This document shows positions 24,471 through 33,012 of a DNA stretch of 64,000 nt, in pieces. Numbering within the stretch: the stretch's first letter is position 1; every line of letters starts with the position of its first letter. The notes under the pieces are model-generated. The model did not search any database, was not told the origin of the DNA, and was given only the letters and a program-made list of their open reading frames with translations. The position numbers were made by a program, and so were the translations under genes. The stretch is from Actinoplanes utahensis (GTDB lineage Bacteria; Actinomycetota; Actinomycetes; Mycobacteriales; Micromonosporaceae). The stretch is from the NCBI RefSeq assembly GCF_016862455.1, contig NZ_BOMZ01000042.1, positions 1 to 64,000 on the forward strand, in the 5' to 3' direction.

Positions 24471-26201
24471 CTAGATCGCCAGCAGGTTGATCAGGAAGGC
24501 GACGGTGGCGGGCTCGGGCTGGGTGCGGCCGGCCAGCACGTCGTCCAGCCAGGTGGGGTTGATCAGGCCGGTGTCGCGCAGCGGGGCGGCCACCTCCGGT
24601 TCGGCGCGCCAGTGGGCGACCACCAGGGCGGCCATCTCGGCGGCGCCGAGCTGCGGGCGGCCCTGGCCGCGGAGCTTCTGCCGGATCTTGCGGGCCGCTT
24701 TCCGGGCGGTGACCCGGTACGCCGCCGTCCGTGCCGCGAGACCGGGCCTGCCGAGCCGGTTCGGGATCAGGCCGGAGTCCAGCGGCACCGCCGCGAGTTC
24801 GGCGTCGAGCAGGCTGATCAGCCGGCCGGTGAGCAGCCCGCCGCGTTTGTCCTCGGGCCGGACCGCGTGCGCGAGCTGGATGAACCGCCTGTCGAACATC
24901 GGGTTGACGAAGTGCCGGTTGGCCGCCGCCACCGACCCGTGCGCACCGGACCAGCGCTGCATCCGCTGGTAGAGGTAGAAGTGGTCGGTCGCCGCGAGCC
25001 ACTCCGACGGGTAACCCTCGAACGACTCGGTGATCAGTGCGAGGGAGTCGGCCCGCGCGGACGCCGCGAAGTCGGGCGCGAGGGCCGCGGTCTGGACGGC
25101 CTCGTTGGCGTAGAGCCGCCAGGTCGCGAGTTTCTCGATCAGTCGCGGTCCGGTGACCGCTCCGCCGGGCTGCCCGAAGTAGTAGAAGCCGCGGCACGTC
25201 TCGCCGCCCAGCCCGGACAGCCGGTGACCCTGGTCGAGCCGGGCCTCGGCGCGCAGCAGCGGGGCGAGCGCGAGCGGGCTGGCCATGCCGTCGAGCTGCC
25301 GCGCGGCGGACAGGGCCAGGCGGTGCGCCTCGGCCGGGGTGACCGCGGGCCCGTCGTCGAGCCAGTGGATGTGCAGGTCCATCCCGGTCAGGCCGGCGAG
25401 GCGGGCGGCGAACCGGGAGTCGGTGCCGCCGTGCACGTCGAGGGTGAGCGCGGCCAGGCCCGTGCGCAGGTCCGGCGGGATCGCGGCGAGCAGCACCCGG
25501 GTGTCCTGCCCGCCGGTCAGCTGCAGCACCGTGTCGGGATGGTCACGCAGATAGGCCCGGTGGAATTCGGCCATGATCTCGGCCTGCTCGGCGGCGGCCT
25601 CCTCGACCGACGGCGGCGGGCCGTCGACGGCCAGGGACTCCTCCACATAGCGGTGCAGGGTGACCCGGCCGTCCTCGAGCACCGCCAGGTTGCCGGCCGG
25701 GATCTTGCCGACGCCGGCGAAGAGGGTGCGCAGGCCGACCTGCCAGCCGACCAGGCTCTGCACCGCGAGGGCCTGCCGGTCCAGGCGGGCGCCGACCAGC
25801 GCGGCGAGCGCGAGGGCGCTGGTGGAGACGGCGGCGACACCGTCGCCCTGCCACCAGAAGAGCTGCTGGAAGCCGAGCCAGTCGGTGGCCACCACGATCG
25901 GCGCGCCGGGCGCGTCCCGGTGGGCGGCGGCGAACGGCGGGACGATGGCGGCGAGCCGGCCGCCGTCCACTTTGACGCCGTCGCGCAGCAGCGCGCCGAG
26001 CGAGGCGTCGGAGACATCGGCCGTCCGCGTCCGGGCGGCTCTGCCGAGGCGGACGGTGAACGCCCCCTCCGCCGCGCCGGGACCGTCCATCGCCACCCAG
26101 CCGGCGCCGGTGCGGGAGACGGCCGGTGAGCCGAGGTGCGCCAGAACGGCTGCTGACGGGGCCACGGCGGACGCCCCGGAAACCGCGAGGAACGACCTCA
26201 C
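24471..26201 (-). CDS. asparagine synthase-like protein
   Basis: This 576-residue protein has the two-domain layout of asparagine synthetase B. The N-terminal half resembles the class II glutaminase fold but lacks the required Cys2 nucleophile (it begins MRSFLAVSG). The ATP-pyrophosphatase half has TVLQLTGGQDTRVLLAAI, where the canonical SGGxDS loop is TGGQDT. It also has SGLGGETCRGFYY and FVNPMFDRRFIQLA. Such proteins occur in polysaccharide clusters and are suspected to form amides. A role like that of WbpS, which amidates a uronic acid, is possible, but ammonia would have to come from elsewhere. The GTG at 26201 lies 12 nt after a TATGAT box. It is monocistronic and divergent from an acyltransferase gene. 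Confidence 0.82.
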   Translation of the reverse strand: MRSFLAVSGASAVAPSAAVLAHLGSPAVSRTGAGWVAMDGPGAAEGAFTVRLGRAARTRTADVSDASLGALLRDGVKVDGGRLAAIVPPFAAAHRDAPGAPIVVATDWLGFQQLFWWQGDGVAAVSTSALALAALVGARLDRQALAVQSLVGWQVGLRTLFAGVGKIPAGNLAVLEDGRVTLHRYVEESLAVDGPPPSVEEAAAEQAEIMAEFHRAYLRDHPDTVLQLTGGQDTRVLLAAIPPDLRTGLAALTLDVHGGTDSRFAARLAGLTGMDLHIHWLDDGPAVTPAEAHRLALSAARQLDGMASPLALAPLLRAEARLDQGHRLSGLGGETCRGFYYFGQPGGAVTGPRLIEKLATWRLYANEAVQTAALAPDFAASARADSLALITESFEGYPSEWLAATDHFYLYQRMQRWSGAHGSVAAANRHFVNPMFDRRFIQLAHAVRPEDKRGGLLTGRLISLLDAELAAVPLDSGLIPNRLGRPGLAARTAAYRVTARKAARKIRQKLRGQGRPQLGAAEMAALVVAHWRAEPEVAAPLRDTGLINPTWLDDVLAGRTQPEPATVAFLINLLAI

Positions 26202-26366
26202 CGCAGAATTCCAATCATATGCTCACCCTAGTCGCCGCGACGGTCCTGGAGAAAGCGCCGGCGGCACGGGCGAAACAGACATTTACCGAGTTATTCGTGT
26301 CATTCTTCCGACCCTGCGGAAAGAGGCTGTGGAAACGCGATTCCGTGCCGTGGTTGACTACGTGTC

Positions 26367-27602
26367 ATGCTGGCTCGGATCTGGTCGCGGCGAACCGTCG
26401 ACACGGCGTTCTCCACCCCGGACAACAGTTTCGGTTTCCTTCGCCTGCTGTTCGCCTTCGCCGTCCTCGTCTCGCATTCGCTGCCGATCGGTTACGGGCG
26501 TGACGACCCCGGCGTCGGGTTGAGCCACGGTCAGACCGGCCTGGGTGAGATCGGCATCCTGGGCTTCTTCACGATCTCCGGCTTCCTGATCACCCGCAGC
26601 GGCGGGCGGCTGCCGCTGCCCCGCTACCTGTGGCACCGCGCGCTGCGGATCCTGCCCGGTTTCTGGGTGTGCCTGCTGGTGACGGCGTTCGTGATCGCGC
26701 CGGTGGTGGCGCTGATCGAGGGCGGAGGGCTGTCCGGGCAGGTCAGCTACGTGCTGAACAACGCGCTGGTCAAGATCCGGCAGTACGGGATCGGCGAGCT
26801 GTTCCTGGACACGCCGTACGGGGAGCGCACCGGCACGTCGGTCGTCAACGGATCGCTGTGGAGCCTGTTCTACGAGTTCCTCTGTTACCTGATGGTCGCC
26901 GGGCTGGCGCTGCTCGGGGTGCTGCGCCGGGCCCGCTGGGTGGTCGTACTGCTGGCGGCCGGTGGGCTGGCCCTGATCGTCCGGGACCTCGTGCGGGCGC
27001 CGCGGATCCCCGGCCCGCAGGGCGCGCACGAGCCGTTCCTCGGCATCGCGGCGCTGGACGCGTACTCGCTGATCTACCTGACCTACATCTTCCTTCTCGG
27101 CGCGCTCTTCGAGTTGTACCGGCGCCGGATCGTGCTGAACGACTTCGGTGCGATGGTCGCCGTGCTGACCGTGGCCGGGACGCTGCAATTCGGTGCTTTC
27201 GCCGTTCTCGGCTATCCCGCGTTCGCCTATCTGGTGCTGTGGCTGGCGGTTCGGCTGCCGGCCCCGTTCCGCCGGATCGGCCGTCATTCCGACTACTCGT
27301 ACGGTTTCTATATCTACGCTTTTCCGGTACAGCAGTTGCTGGCGCTTCTCGGCGTACCGAAGCTGGGCCTGGTGGTCTATGTCCTGCTCGCCACCGCGGG
27401 CACCTTCGCCCTCGCGATCCCGTCCTGGCACCTGATCGAACGGCCCGCGATGGCCTGGAAGAACTGGTCGCCCCGCGGTCAGCGGATCACGGCTGGCGAC
27501 CAGGCGTCCGGGATGAACAGTCGCGGCGAGCCGCTGCCGTCCGCCGGGACCGTCCACACGTCACTGGCCGACGGCCCGACACCGGAACGCGGCAATCCGT
27601 AG
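26367..27602 (+). CDS. acyltransferase family 3 protein (OafA-like O-acyltransferase)
   Basis: This 411-residue integral membrane acyltransferase with about ten hydrophobic segments carries acyl groups across the membrane to surface sugars. Family features include NSFGFLRLLFAFAVLVSHSLPIGYG with the conserved histidine, GFFTISGFLITRS, RYLWHRALRILPGFWVC, SLWSLFYEFLCYL and the C-terminal YSYGFYIYAFPVQQLL. The last 41 codons overlap the 3' end of the convergent gene at 27479 by 124 bp, and that part (residues about 371-411) looks like unselected read-through. It probably O-acetylates the polysaccharide encoded nearby. Confidence 0.9.
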   Translation: MLARIWSRRTVDTAFSTPDNSFGFLRLLFAFAVLVSHSLPIGYGRDDPGVGLSHGQTGLGEIGILGFFTISGFLITRSGGRLPLPRYLWHRALRILPGFWVCLLVTAFVIAPVVALIEGGGLSGQVSYVLNNALVKIRQYGIGELFLDTPYGERTGTSVVNGSLWSLFYEFLCYLMVAGLALLGVLRRARWVVVLLAAGGLALIVRDLVRAPRIPGPQGAHEPFLGIAALDAYSLIYLTYIFLLGALFELYRRRIVLNDFGAMVAVLTVAGTLQFGAFAVLGYPAFAYLVLWLAVRLPAPFRRIGRHSDYSYGFYIYAFPVQQLLALLGVPKLGLVVYVLLATAGTFALAIPSWHLIERPAMAWKNWSPRGQRITAGDQASGMNSRGEPLPSAGTVHTSLADGPTPERGNP

Positions 27603-28498
27603 AGGACGTTCGTGTCGTCGAGCCATTCGATCTGGTCGTCGACGCTGCGCTTCTCGGCGAGCCGGGTGGTCCGGCCGGTGGCCAGGTCGTACACGGCGAT
27701 CAGCCACTGGCCCTCCGCCTGCCCGTTGCGGGTCTTGATGGCGACCCGGGTGCCGTCCGGCGACAGTGCCGGGCACTCGGCGTCCTCCCGCAGCGCCACC
27801 AGCTTCCGGTCCCTGATGCTGCCCTCGACCAGCCAGGTCTTCGCCCCGGACGCGGCGGTGGCGTAGAAGCGGCCGTCGGCGCCGGTGAACGTCACGCCCC
27901 ACATGTTGCGGTCCTGGCTGCCGTTGCGCCTCCCGTCGACGAGCAGAGTGAAGTCGCTCTCCAGGTTCAGGCTCACGCCGCCCGCCAGCGGCGTCACCAG
28001 GGTCTCGGTGGAGAACTCGCCCGGCGAGGTGTAGTCGTGCCCGGCCACGAAGGTGGTGGTGGCCGCCCAGGCGCCGTCCGGGGACAGCCGGGTGCGGCTC
28101 GGCACGCCGGACAGCGGCAGGTCCCGGGTCACCGTCCAGTCGGCGTTCAGCACCTCGGCGCGGTACGTGGTGACGAAACCGGGCTTCGCGTACAGGCAGA
28201 CCGCCGCGCCGTCGCGGGAGTACACCCGGTCGCAGCGGGCGCGGGTGAACGCCCGCGCGCCGCCCGGGTCGGCGAGCGGCACCACGGCCACCCGCCCGTA
28301 GTCGTCGCCGATCGCGGTGCTGCGGAAGACGATCCGCGGCCGCCGGGACACCGCGGCCAGGTCGGTGACCGGCACCGGCGGCGCGGCCGCCACCAGCTGA
28401 TCCTGCTGACGGCGGGTGTGCACGACGAACGCGACAGTGCCCGTCACCGCCAGGACCAGCACGGCCGCGAAGATCGCCAGCCGGTTGCGCAGACTCAC
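27479..28498 (-). CDS. membrane-anchored TolB-like/PD40 beta-propeller protein
   Basis: This 339-residue protein has one N-terminal membrane helix (residues about 6-26) and an extracellular propeller-like domain. Blades show SRTRLSPDGAWAATT, CPALSPDGTRVAIKT and QIEWLDDTNVLYGLP, the SPDG motif of PD40 repeats. The final blade contains DVWTVPADGSG. GTG 28498 overlaps the stop of the MFS gene (GTGA), so the two are co-expressed after an aminotransferase. Function unknown; it may sense or bind the exported product. Its 3' end overlaps the convergent acyltransferase gene. Confidence 0.85.
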   Translation of the reverse strand: MSLRNRLAIFAAVLVLAVTGTVAFVVHTRRQQDQLVAAAPPVPVTDLAAVSRRPRIVFRSTAIGDDYGRVAVVPLADPGGARAFTRARCDRVYSRDGAAVCLYAKPGFVTTYRAEVLNADWTVTRDLPLSGVPSRTRLSPDGAWAATTTFVAGHDYTSPGEFSTETLVTPLAGGVSLNLESDFTLLVDGRRNGSQDRNMWGVTFTGADGRFYATAASGAKTWLVEGSIRDRKLVALREDAECPALSPDGTRVAIKTRNGQAEGQWLIAVYDLATGRTTRLAEKRSVDDQIEWLDDTNVLYGLPRSGVGPSASDVWTVPADGSGSPRLFIPDAWSPAVIR

Positions 28499-29709
28499 TC
28501 GATGCCTTTCAGCAGCCGCCAGGCCGCCACCATACCCACCGTCAGCAGCCCGGCCGCCAGGCACAGCGCCGCGGACGGACCCAGGAACTGCCACAGCACG
28601 GCGAACGCCAGCGCCATCGCGAACCGGGCCAGCACCACCACGGTCTGCGCGGCGGCGATCCCGCTGCCCCGCGCCTCGGCCGGCACCCGCGGGCTGATCA
28701 GCGCCGGCAGCACCCCGTCGGTGGCCGCGTAGTACGCCCCCAGCAGTCCCAGCGCCAGCAGGGTCAGCCACAGCCCGCCGCTCGGGGCGGCGGCGACCAG
28801 GTAGACGGCCAGCAGCGCGACATGGCCGCCGAGGAACACCCGCGCCCGGCCCACCCGGTCGGCGAGGCGCCCCACCGGCACGGCCAGCAGCAGGTAGACG
28901 AGGTTGGTCCCGACGTACATCAGCGGGAACCAGCGGGCCGCGAAGTCGTCGCGGTGCTGCAGCGACAGGTAGAGGAAGCCGTCGCCGACGGTCAGCAGGC
29001 CGAGCACCCCGACGGCGATCAGCGGCCGGCGCAGCCGCGGGCCGGCCAGCTCGGTGAACAGCCGGCGCAGCGGCAGGCCCGCGCCCCCGCCGCCGGTGCG
29101 CCGGTCCGGCACGAACAGCACCAGCACCGCGACACCGAGGACGCCGAACGCGAACGAGGCCACGAACACCGAGGTGTAGCCGCCGGGCACGGCCAGCAGC
29201 AGCGCGAACGCGGCGAGCGGGCCGAGCGCGGCGCCGATGGTGTCCAGGGTGCGGTGCACGCCGAACGCCCGGCCCAGCGCCGCCGGGTCGGAGACGTCGG
29301 CGATCAGCGCGTCGCGGGGCGCGGTCCGGAAACCCTTGCCGAGCCGGTCGGCGGTCACCACCGCGGTGACGGCCGCGAAACCGTGCGCCGGGATCAGCGC
29401 GATCCGGCTGAGCGCGGACACGCCGTACCCGGCGGCGGCGATCCACTTGGGCCGGTTCGACCGGTCGTTCAGATAGCCGCCGAAGATCCGGACCAGGGCG
29501 CTGACACCCTGGTACAGGCCGTCGACGACGCCGTACGCGATGAGGCTGAGCCCGAGTTCGGCGGTCAGGTAGAGCGGCAGGACCGCGGCCACCATCTCCG
29601 ACGACACGTCGGTGAGCAGGCTGACCACGCCGAGCAGGAAGACCGTTCCCGCCACCCGGGTCCGCCGGTCACGAGGGCCGGCGGGCCGGTCGCGGATCGA
29701 GATGTACAC
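28495..29709 (-). CDS. MFS transporter
   Basis: This 404-residue major facilitator has about 12 membrane segments. The N-terminal VVSLLTDVSSEMVAAVLPLYL and the loop DRLGKGFRTAPRDALIADV are typical of the bacterial MFS group with the DVSSEM signature. A second MFS motif, VPVGRLADRVGRARVF, lies in the C-terminal half. GTG 29709 begins 8 nt after the aminotransferase stop and the gene ends overlapping the PD40 gene. The substrate is unknown; context suggests a sugar-derived or small signalling molecule. Confidence 0.9.
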   Translation of the reverse strand: MYISIRDRPAGPRDRRTRVAGTVFLLGVVSLLTDVSSEMVAAVLPLYLTAELGLSLIAYGVVDGLYQGVSALVRIFGGYLNDRSNRPKWIAAAGYGVSALSRIALIPAHGFAAVTAVVTADRLGKGFRTAPRDALIADVSDPAALGRAFGVHRTLDTIGAALGPLAAFALLLAVPGGYTSVFVASFAFGVLGVAVLVLFVPDRRTGGGGAGLPLRRLFTELAGPRLRRPLIAVGVLGLLTVGDGFLYLSLQHRDDFAARWFPLMYVGTNLVYLLLAVPVGRLADRVGRARVFLGGHVALLAVYLVAAAPSGGLWLTLLALGLLGAYYAATDGVLPALISPRVPAEARGSGIAAAQTVVVLARFAMALAFAVLWQFLGPSAALCLAAGLLTVGMVAAWRLLKGIE

Positions 29710-29717
29710 GGTGGTGC

Positions 29718-30827
29718 TCAGTCCTCCAGTGCCGCTGCCAGCGCGCGCACGACCGTCTCCTGCTGGTCCGCGGTGATCTGCGGGTACAGCGGCAGGGAGA
29801 GGATCTCGCCGGCCGCCTGCTCGGCGAGCGGGAAGCTGCCGGCCGGGTACCGCTCGTCGGCGAACGCGGGCGTCAGGTGCAGCGGGTACGGGTAGTGGAT
29901 GGCCGCGCCGACCCCGGCGGCGTGCAGCCCGGCCAGCACGGCGTCGCGGCGCTCCGGGCCGCCGGGGATCCGGACCACGTACAGGTGCCAGACGTGCTCG
30001 TTGCCGTCCAGCGTGGCCGGGCGGACCACGTCCAGGCCGTCGAGGAGCTCGTGGTAGCGGGCGGCGGCCGCGCGGCGGGCGTCGTTCCACACGGCGAGGC
30101 GGGCCAGCTTGGCGCGCAGCACCACGGCCTGGAGGGCGTCCAGGCGGCTGTTCACGCCGACCAGGTCGTGCACGTACTTGCGCAGGCCGCCGTGGCTGCC
30201 CAGGGTCCGCACGACGGTGGCCTGATCCTCGTCCGGGGTGAGGACGGCGCCGGCGTCCCCGTACGCCCCCAGGTTCTTGCCGGGGTAGAAGCTCGTCGCC
30301 GCGATCCCGTCGGCGCCCGCGGCCCGGCCGTGCCGCAGCGCCCCCTGGCTCTGCGCGGCGTCCTCGACCACCGCGACGCCGCTGCCGGCCAGCGCGGCCC
30401 GCAACTCGTCGGCGGCGGCGAGCTGGCCGTAGAGGTGCACCGGGACCACAGCGGTGGTCTTCGGGCCGACCGCGGCGAGCATCTTCGGCACGTCGACCAG
30501 ATAGGTCGCCGGGTCGATGTCGGCGAGCACCACCCGGGCGCCGATCCGGGCGACCGGCTCGGCGGTGCCGACGAACGTGTTGGCCGGGACGACCACCTCG
30601 TCGCCCACCTTCACCCCGGCGGCCCGCAGCGCCAGCTCGACGGCGTCGGTGCCGTTCGCCACGCCGACGCAGTGCGGCGCGCCGGAGAAGTCGGCGAACT
30701 CGCGCTCGAACGCCGCCACCTCGGGGCCGCCGACGAAACCGGTGGTGGACAGCACCCGCTTGAAGCCGGCGTCCACCTCCTCGGCGACCTCGGCGTGGGC
30801 AGCTTGAAGATCGACGAGCGGAATCAT
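29718..30827 (-). CDS. DegT/DnrJ/EryC1/StrS aminotransferase (FdtB/WecE-like)
   Basis: This is a 369-residue PLP-dependent aminotransferase for keto nucleotide sugars. It shows MIPLVDLQAAHAEVAEEV, GVANGTDAVELALRAAGV, VVPANTFVGTAEPV, VPVHLYGQ, VEDAAQSQGA, the PLP lysine in SFYPGKNLGAYGDAGAV, and VNSRLDALQAVVL. These forms are closest to FdtB/QdtB and related 3-amino-sugar enzymes. The ATG at 30827 leads a three-gene operon with an MFS exporter and a PD40 protein. It is divergent from the E1-alpha/E1-beta/lipoyl-acyltransferase operon with 230 nt between, so its amino product is a plausible acceptor for that system. Confidence 0.9.
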   Translation of the reverse strand: MIPLVDLQAAHAEVAEEVDAGFKRVLSTTGFVGGPEVAAFEREFADFSGAPHCVGVANGTDAVELALRAAGVKVGDEVVVPANTFVGTAEPVARIGARVVLADIDPATYLVDVPKMLAAVGPKTTAVVPVHLYGQLAAADELRAALAGSGVAVVEDAAQSQGALRHGRAAGADGIAATSFYPGKNLGAYGDAGAVLTPDEDQATVVRTLGSHGGLRKYVHDLVGVNSRLDALQAVVLRAKLARLAVWNDARRAAAARYHELLDGLDVVRPATLDGNEHVWHLYVVRIPGGPERRDAVLAGLHAAGVGAAIHYPYPLHLTPAFADERYPAGSFPLAEQAAGEILSLPLYPQITADQQETVVRALAAALED

Positions 30828-31013
30828 CTTGTGTGGTCTCCCCCGAAATCCGGACGCCCTCGAACGGGCCGAAGCCTCGTCTACTGTAGTCAGCACGATG
30901 CTGGGCGTAGCCCTCCGAAGGGTGGGGCGGACCGTCCGTTCGGCTCGTATTCATCGATCCCCGGCGCGTCCACGGTGACTGAAGGTGTCTCCATCGGACT
31001 CGCCCCGCGTCGG

Positions 31014-31019
31014 TAGGGT
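31014..31019 (+). promoter_or_regulatory. -10 box of the E1/lipoyl-acyltransferase operon
   Basis: TAGGGT fits TANNNT. A transcript starting about 7 nt downstream would either be leaderless at ATG 31028 or give a 30-nt leader with a strong ribosome site for GTG 31058. Confidence 0.4.
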
Positions 31020-31057
31020 CGGGCGCGATGGGATCTGGGCTCAGGGGGAGGCCAATT

Positions 31058-31996
31058 GTGAGTTCGACGGCGCTCGCGCCCGCGCCGGCCGGGACCGACG
31101 AGAGGCTCACCGGGGTCCCCGGCGAACCGCTCGCCCACCGGCGGTACCGGCGCATGCGGTTCATCCGGCGCTTCGAGGAGACGCTGCTCCAGCTGTTCGA
31201 GGAGGGCGCACTCAACGGCACCACACACGCCTGCATCGGGCAGGAGGCCGACGCGGTGGCGGTGACCGAGCACCTCGCCGACGGCGACCACATCTTCAGC
31301 AACCACCGCTGCCACGGCCACTACCTCGCGCACTCCGGCGACGCGCTGGGCCTGATGGCCGAGATCATGGGCAAGGAGGCCGGCGTCTGCCGCGGCATGG
31401 GCGGCAGCCAGCACATCTGCGCGCCCGGCTTCAAGTCCAACGGCGTGCAGGGCGGCATCGTGCCGAACGCGGCCGGCATCGCCCTGGCCAACCAGCTCGA
31501 CGGCGACGGCGCGGTGAGCGTGGTGTTCATCGGCGACGGGACGCTCGGCGAGGGCGTGGTCTACGAGACGCTGAACATGGCGGCCCTGTGGAGACTGCCG
31601 CTGCTGGTCGTCTGCGAGGACAACCGGTGGGCGCAGAGCACGCCGGTCGCGGCGAACCTGGCCGGCGACATGGCCGCCCGGTTCGCCGCCTTCGGGGTGC
31701 CGGTCCGGGAGATCGACAGCACCGATGTGGAGGAGCTGAGCACGGTCGCCGGCGAGGAGGTGGCGGCGGTGCGGGCCGGGGACGGCCCGCGGGTGCTGCT
31801 GATCCACACCTATCGGCTGTGTCACCACTCCAAGAGCGACGACGAGCGGCCGCAGGACGAGATCGACGCGCACTGGCTGGTGGAGCCGCTCGTGGTGCAC
31901 GGGCGGCGGCTCGACGGCGCGGACCGGTCCCGGATCGACGACGAGGTGGAGGCCGCGCTGGCCGAGGTCGTGGCGACGGCGAGGGCCCTGCCGTGA
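31058..31996 (+). CDS. 2-oxoacid dehydrogenase E1 component, alpha subunit
   Basis: This 312-residue thiamine-diphosphate-dependent subunit resembles AcoA/PdhA. The thiamine-binding motif GDGTLGEGVVYETLNMAALWRLPLLVVCEDN runs from about residue 159 to 189. HACIGQEADAVAV and FSNHRCHGHYLAHSGD are typical E1-alpha sequences, and the active-site region CRGMGGSQHI is intact. I start at GTG 31058 because GGGGGAGG lies 7 nt upstream; ATG 31028 is in frame and could serve a leaderless mRNA. The stop overlaps the beta-subunit start. With the beta subunit it should decarboxylate a 2-oxo acid and pass the acyl unit to a lipoyl group, here probably on the third gene product. Confidence 0.9.
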   Translation: MSSTALAPAPAGTDERLTGVPGEPLAHRRYRRMRFIRRFEETLLQLFEEGALNGTTHACIGQEADAVAVTEHLADGDHIFSNHRCHGHYLAHSGDALGLMAEIMGKEAGVCRGMGGSQHICAPGFKSNGVQGGIVPNAAGIALANQLDGDGAVSVVFIGDGTLGEGVVYETLNMAALWRLPLLVVCEDNRWAQSTPVAANLAGDMAARFAAFGVPVREIDSTDVEELSTVAGEEVAAVRAGDGPRVLLIHTYRLCHHSKSDDERPQDEIDAHWLVEPLVVHGRRLDGADRSRIDDEVEAALAEVVATARALP

Positions 31997-33003
31997 TCTT
32001 CGCGAAGGAGCTCAACGACACGCTGCGCGGCGCCCTCACCGGCGACCGGCGGGTGGTGCTGCTGGGTGAGGACATCGCCGATCCGTACGGCGGCGCCTTC
32101 AAGGTCACCCGCGGCCTGTCCACGGCGTTCCCGCAGCGGGTGCGGACCACGCCGATCAGCGAGGGCGCGATCGCCGGGATCTCGGCGGGGCTGGCGCTGG
32201 CCGGTTACCGCCCGATCGCCGAGGTGATGTTCGGCGACTTCCTGACGCTGATGTTCGACCAGGTCGTCAACCACATGGCCAAATACCAGGCGATGTACGC
32301 CGGGCAGGCGACCTGCCCGGTGGTGATCCGCGCGGCGACCGGCGGGCACCGCGGTTACGGCCCGACGCACAGCCAGAGCCTGGAGAAGCACTTCCTCGGC
32401 GTCCCGCACCTGCGGGTCGTCGCGGCGTCGCTCTACCACGACCCGCGCACGGTCTTCGCCGACTTCCTCGGCCGCGACGAGCCGGTGCTGTACGTCGAGC
32501 ACAAGCTGCTCTACCCGCAGCACCTGACGTCGCCGGTGAACGGCCGGGTCGGCGACCTGATCGCCGGCAGCGACGCCTCGCCCGGCGCGCTGCCGACGAT
32601 CCGGCTCTCCGCGGTGCCCGCCGAGGACTGTTCGGTGAGCGTTCTGGCGTACGGCTACCAGGCCCACCTGGCCGCGCAGGTGATCGAGCGCCTCGCCATC
32701 GAGGAGGAGATCTTCGCCGAGCTGATCGTCCCGGCCCAGATCGCCCCGATGGACTGGGCGCCGGTCGAGCGCTCGGTCGCCGTCACCGGCCGGCTCGTCA
32801 CCGTCGAGGAGGGCGCCGACGGCTGGTCGTGGGGCGCCGAGGCCGCGTCGGTGATCTCCCGGCGGCTGTTCGGGCGACTGGACCGGCCGGTCGACGTCGT
32901 GGCGAGCGATGCCACGGTCATCCCGTCGTCGAAGACGAAGGAGGCCGCGGTTCTGGTCGGCAGTGCCCGCATCGAGGCGGCCATCCGCGCCGCCGCCAAC
33001 TGA
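31993..33003 (+). CDS. 2-oxoacid dehydrogenase E1 component, beta subunit
   Basis: This 336-residue transketolase-type beta subunit has the thiamine-site glutamate in LLGEDIADPYGGAFKVT and the catalytic loop TPISEGAIAGISAGLALAGYRPIAEVMFGDF. It also has FDQVVNHMAKYQAMYAG, RAATGGHRGYGPTHSQSLEKHF and the C-terminal transketolase domain with VTVEEGADGWSWGAE. GTG 31993 overlaps the alpha stop by four bases. The two E1 genes and the E2-like gene 9 nt downstream form one operon. No E3 (dihydrolipoamide dehydrogenase) is in the window; a housekeeping copy would have to serve. Confidence 0.9.
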   Translation: MIFAKELNDTLRGALTGDRRVVLLGEDIADPYGGAFKVTRGLSTAFPQRVRTTPISEGAIAGISAGLALAGYRPIAEVMFGDFLTLMFDQVVNHMAKYQAMYAGQATCPVVIRAATGGHRGYGPTHSQSLEKHFLGVPHLRVVAASLYHDPRTVFADFLGRDEPVLYVEHKLLYPQHLTSPVNGRVGDLIAGSDASPGALPTIRLSAVPAEDCSVSVLAYGYQAHLAAQVIERLAIEEEIFAELIVPAQIAPMDWAPVERSVAVTGRLVTVEEGADGWSWGAEAASVISRRLFGRLDRPVDVVASDATVIPSSKTKEAAVLVGSARIEAAIRAAAN

Positions 33004-33012
33004 GGAGACCCG

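Noticed and set aside
31028..31057. ATG 31028 as the E1-alpha start
   Set aside because: It lies 8 nt after a TANNNT box and could be leaderless, but GTG 31058 has a strong GGGGGAGG ribosome site and better family alignment; kept as an alternative only.
28495..31302. 935-codon minus-strand frame spanning MFS, aminotransferase and E1-alpha regions
   Set aside because: Only the first 404 codons from 29709 are a real MFS protein; the rest reads through two other genes in the wrong frame.
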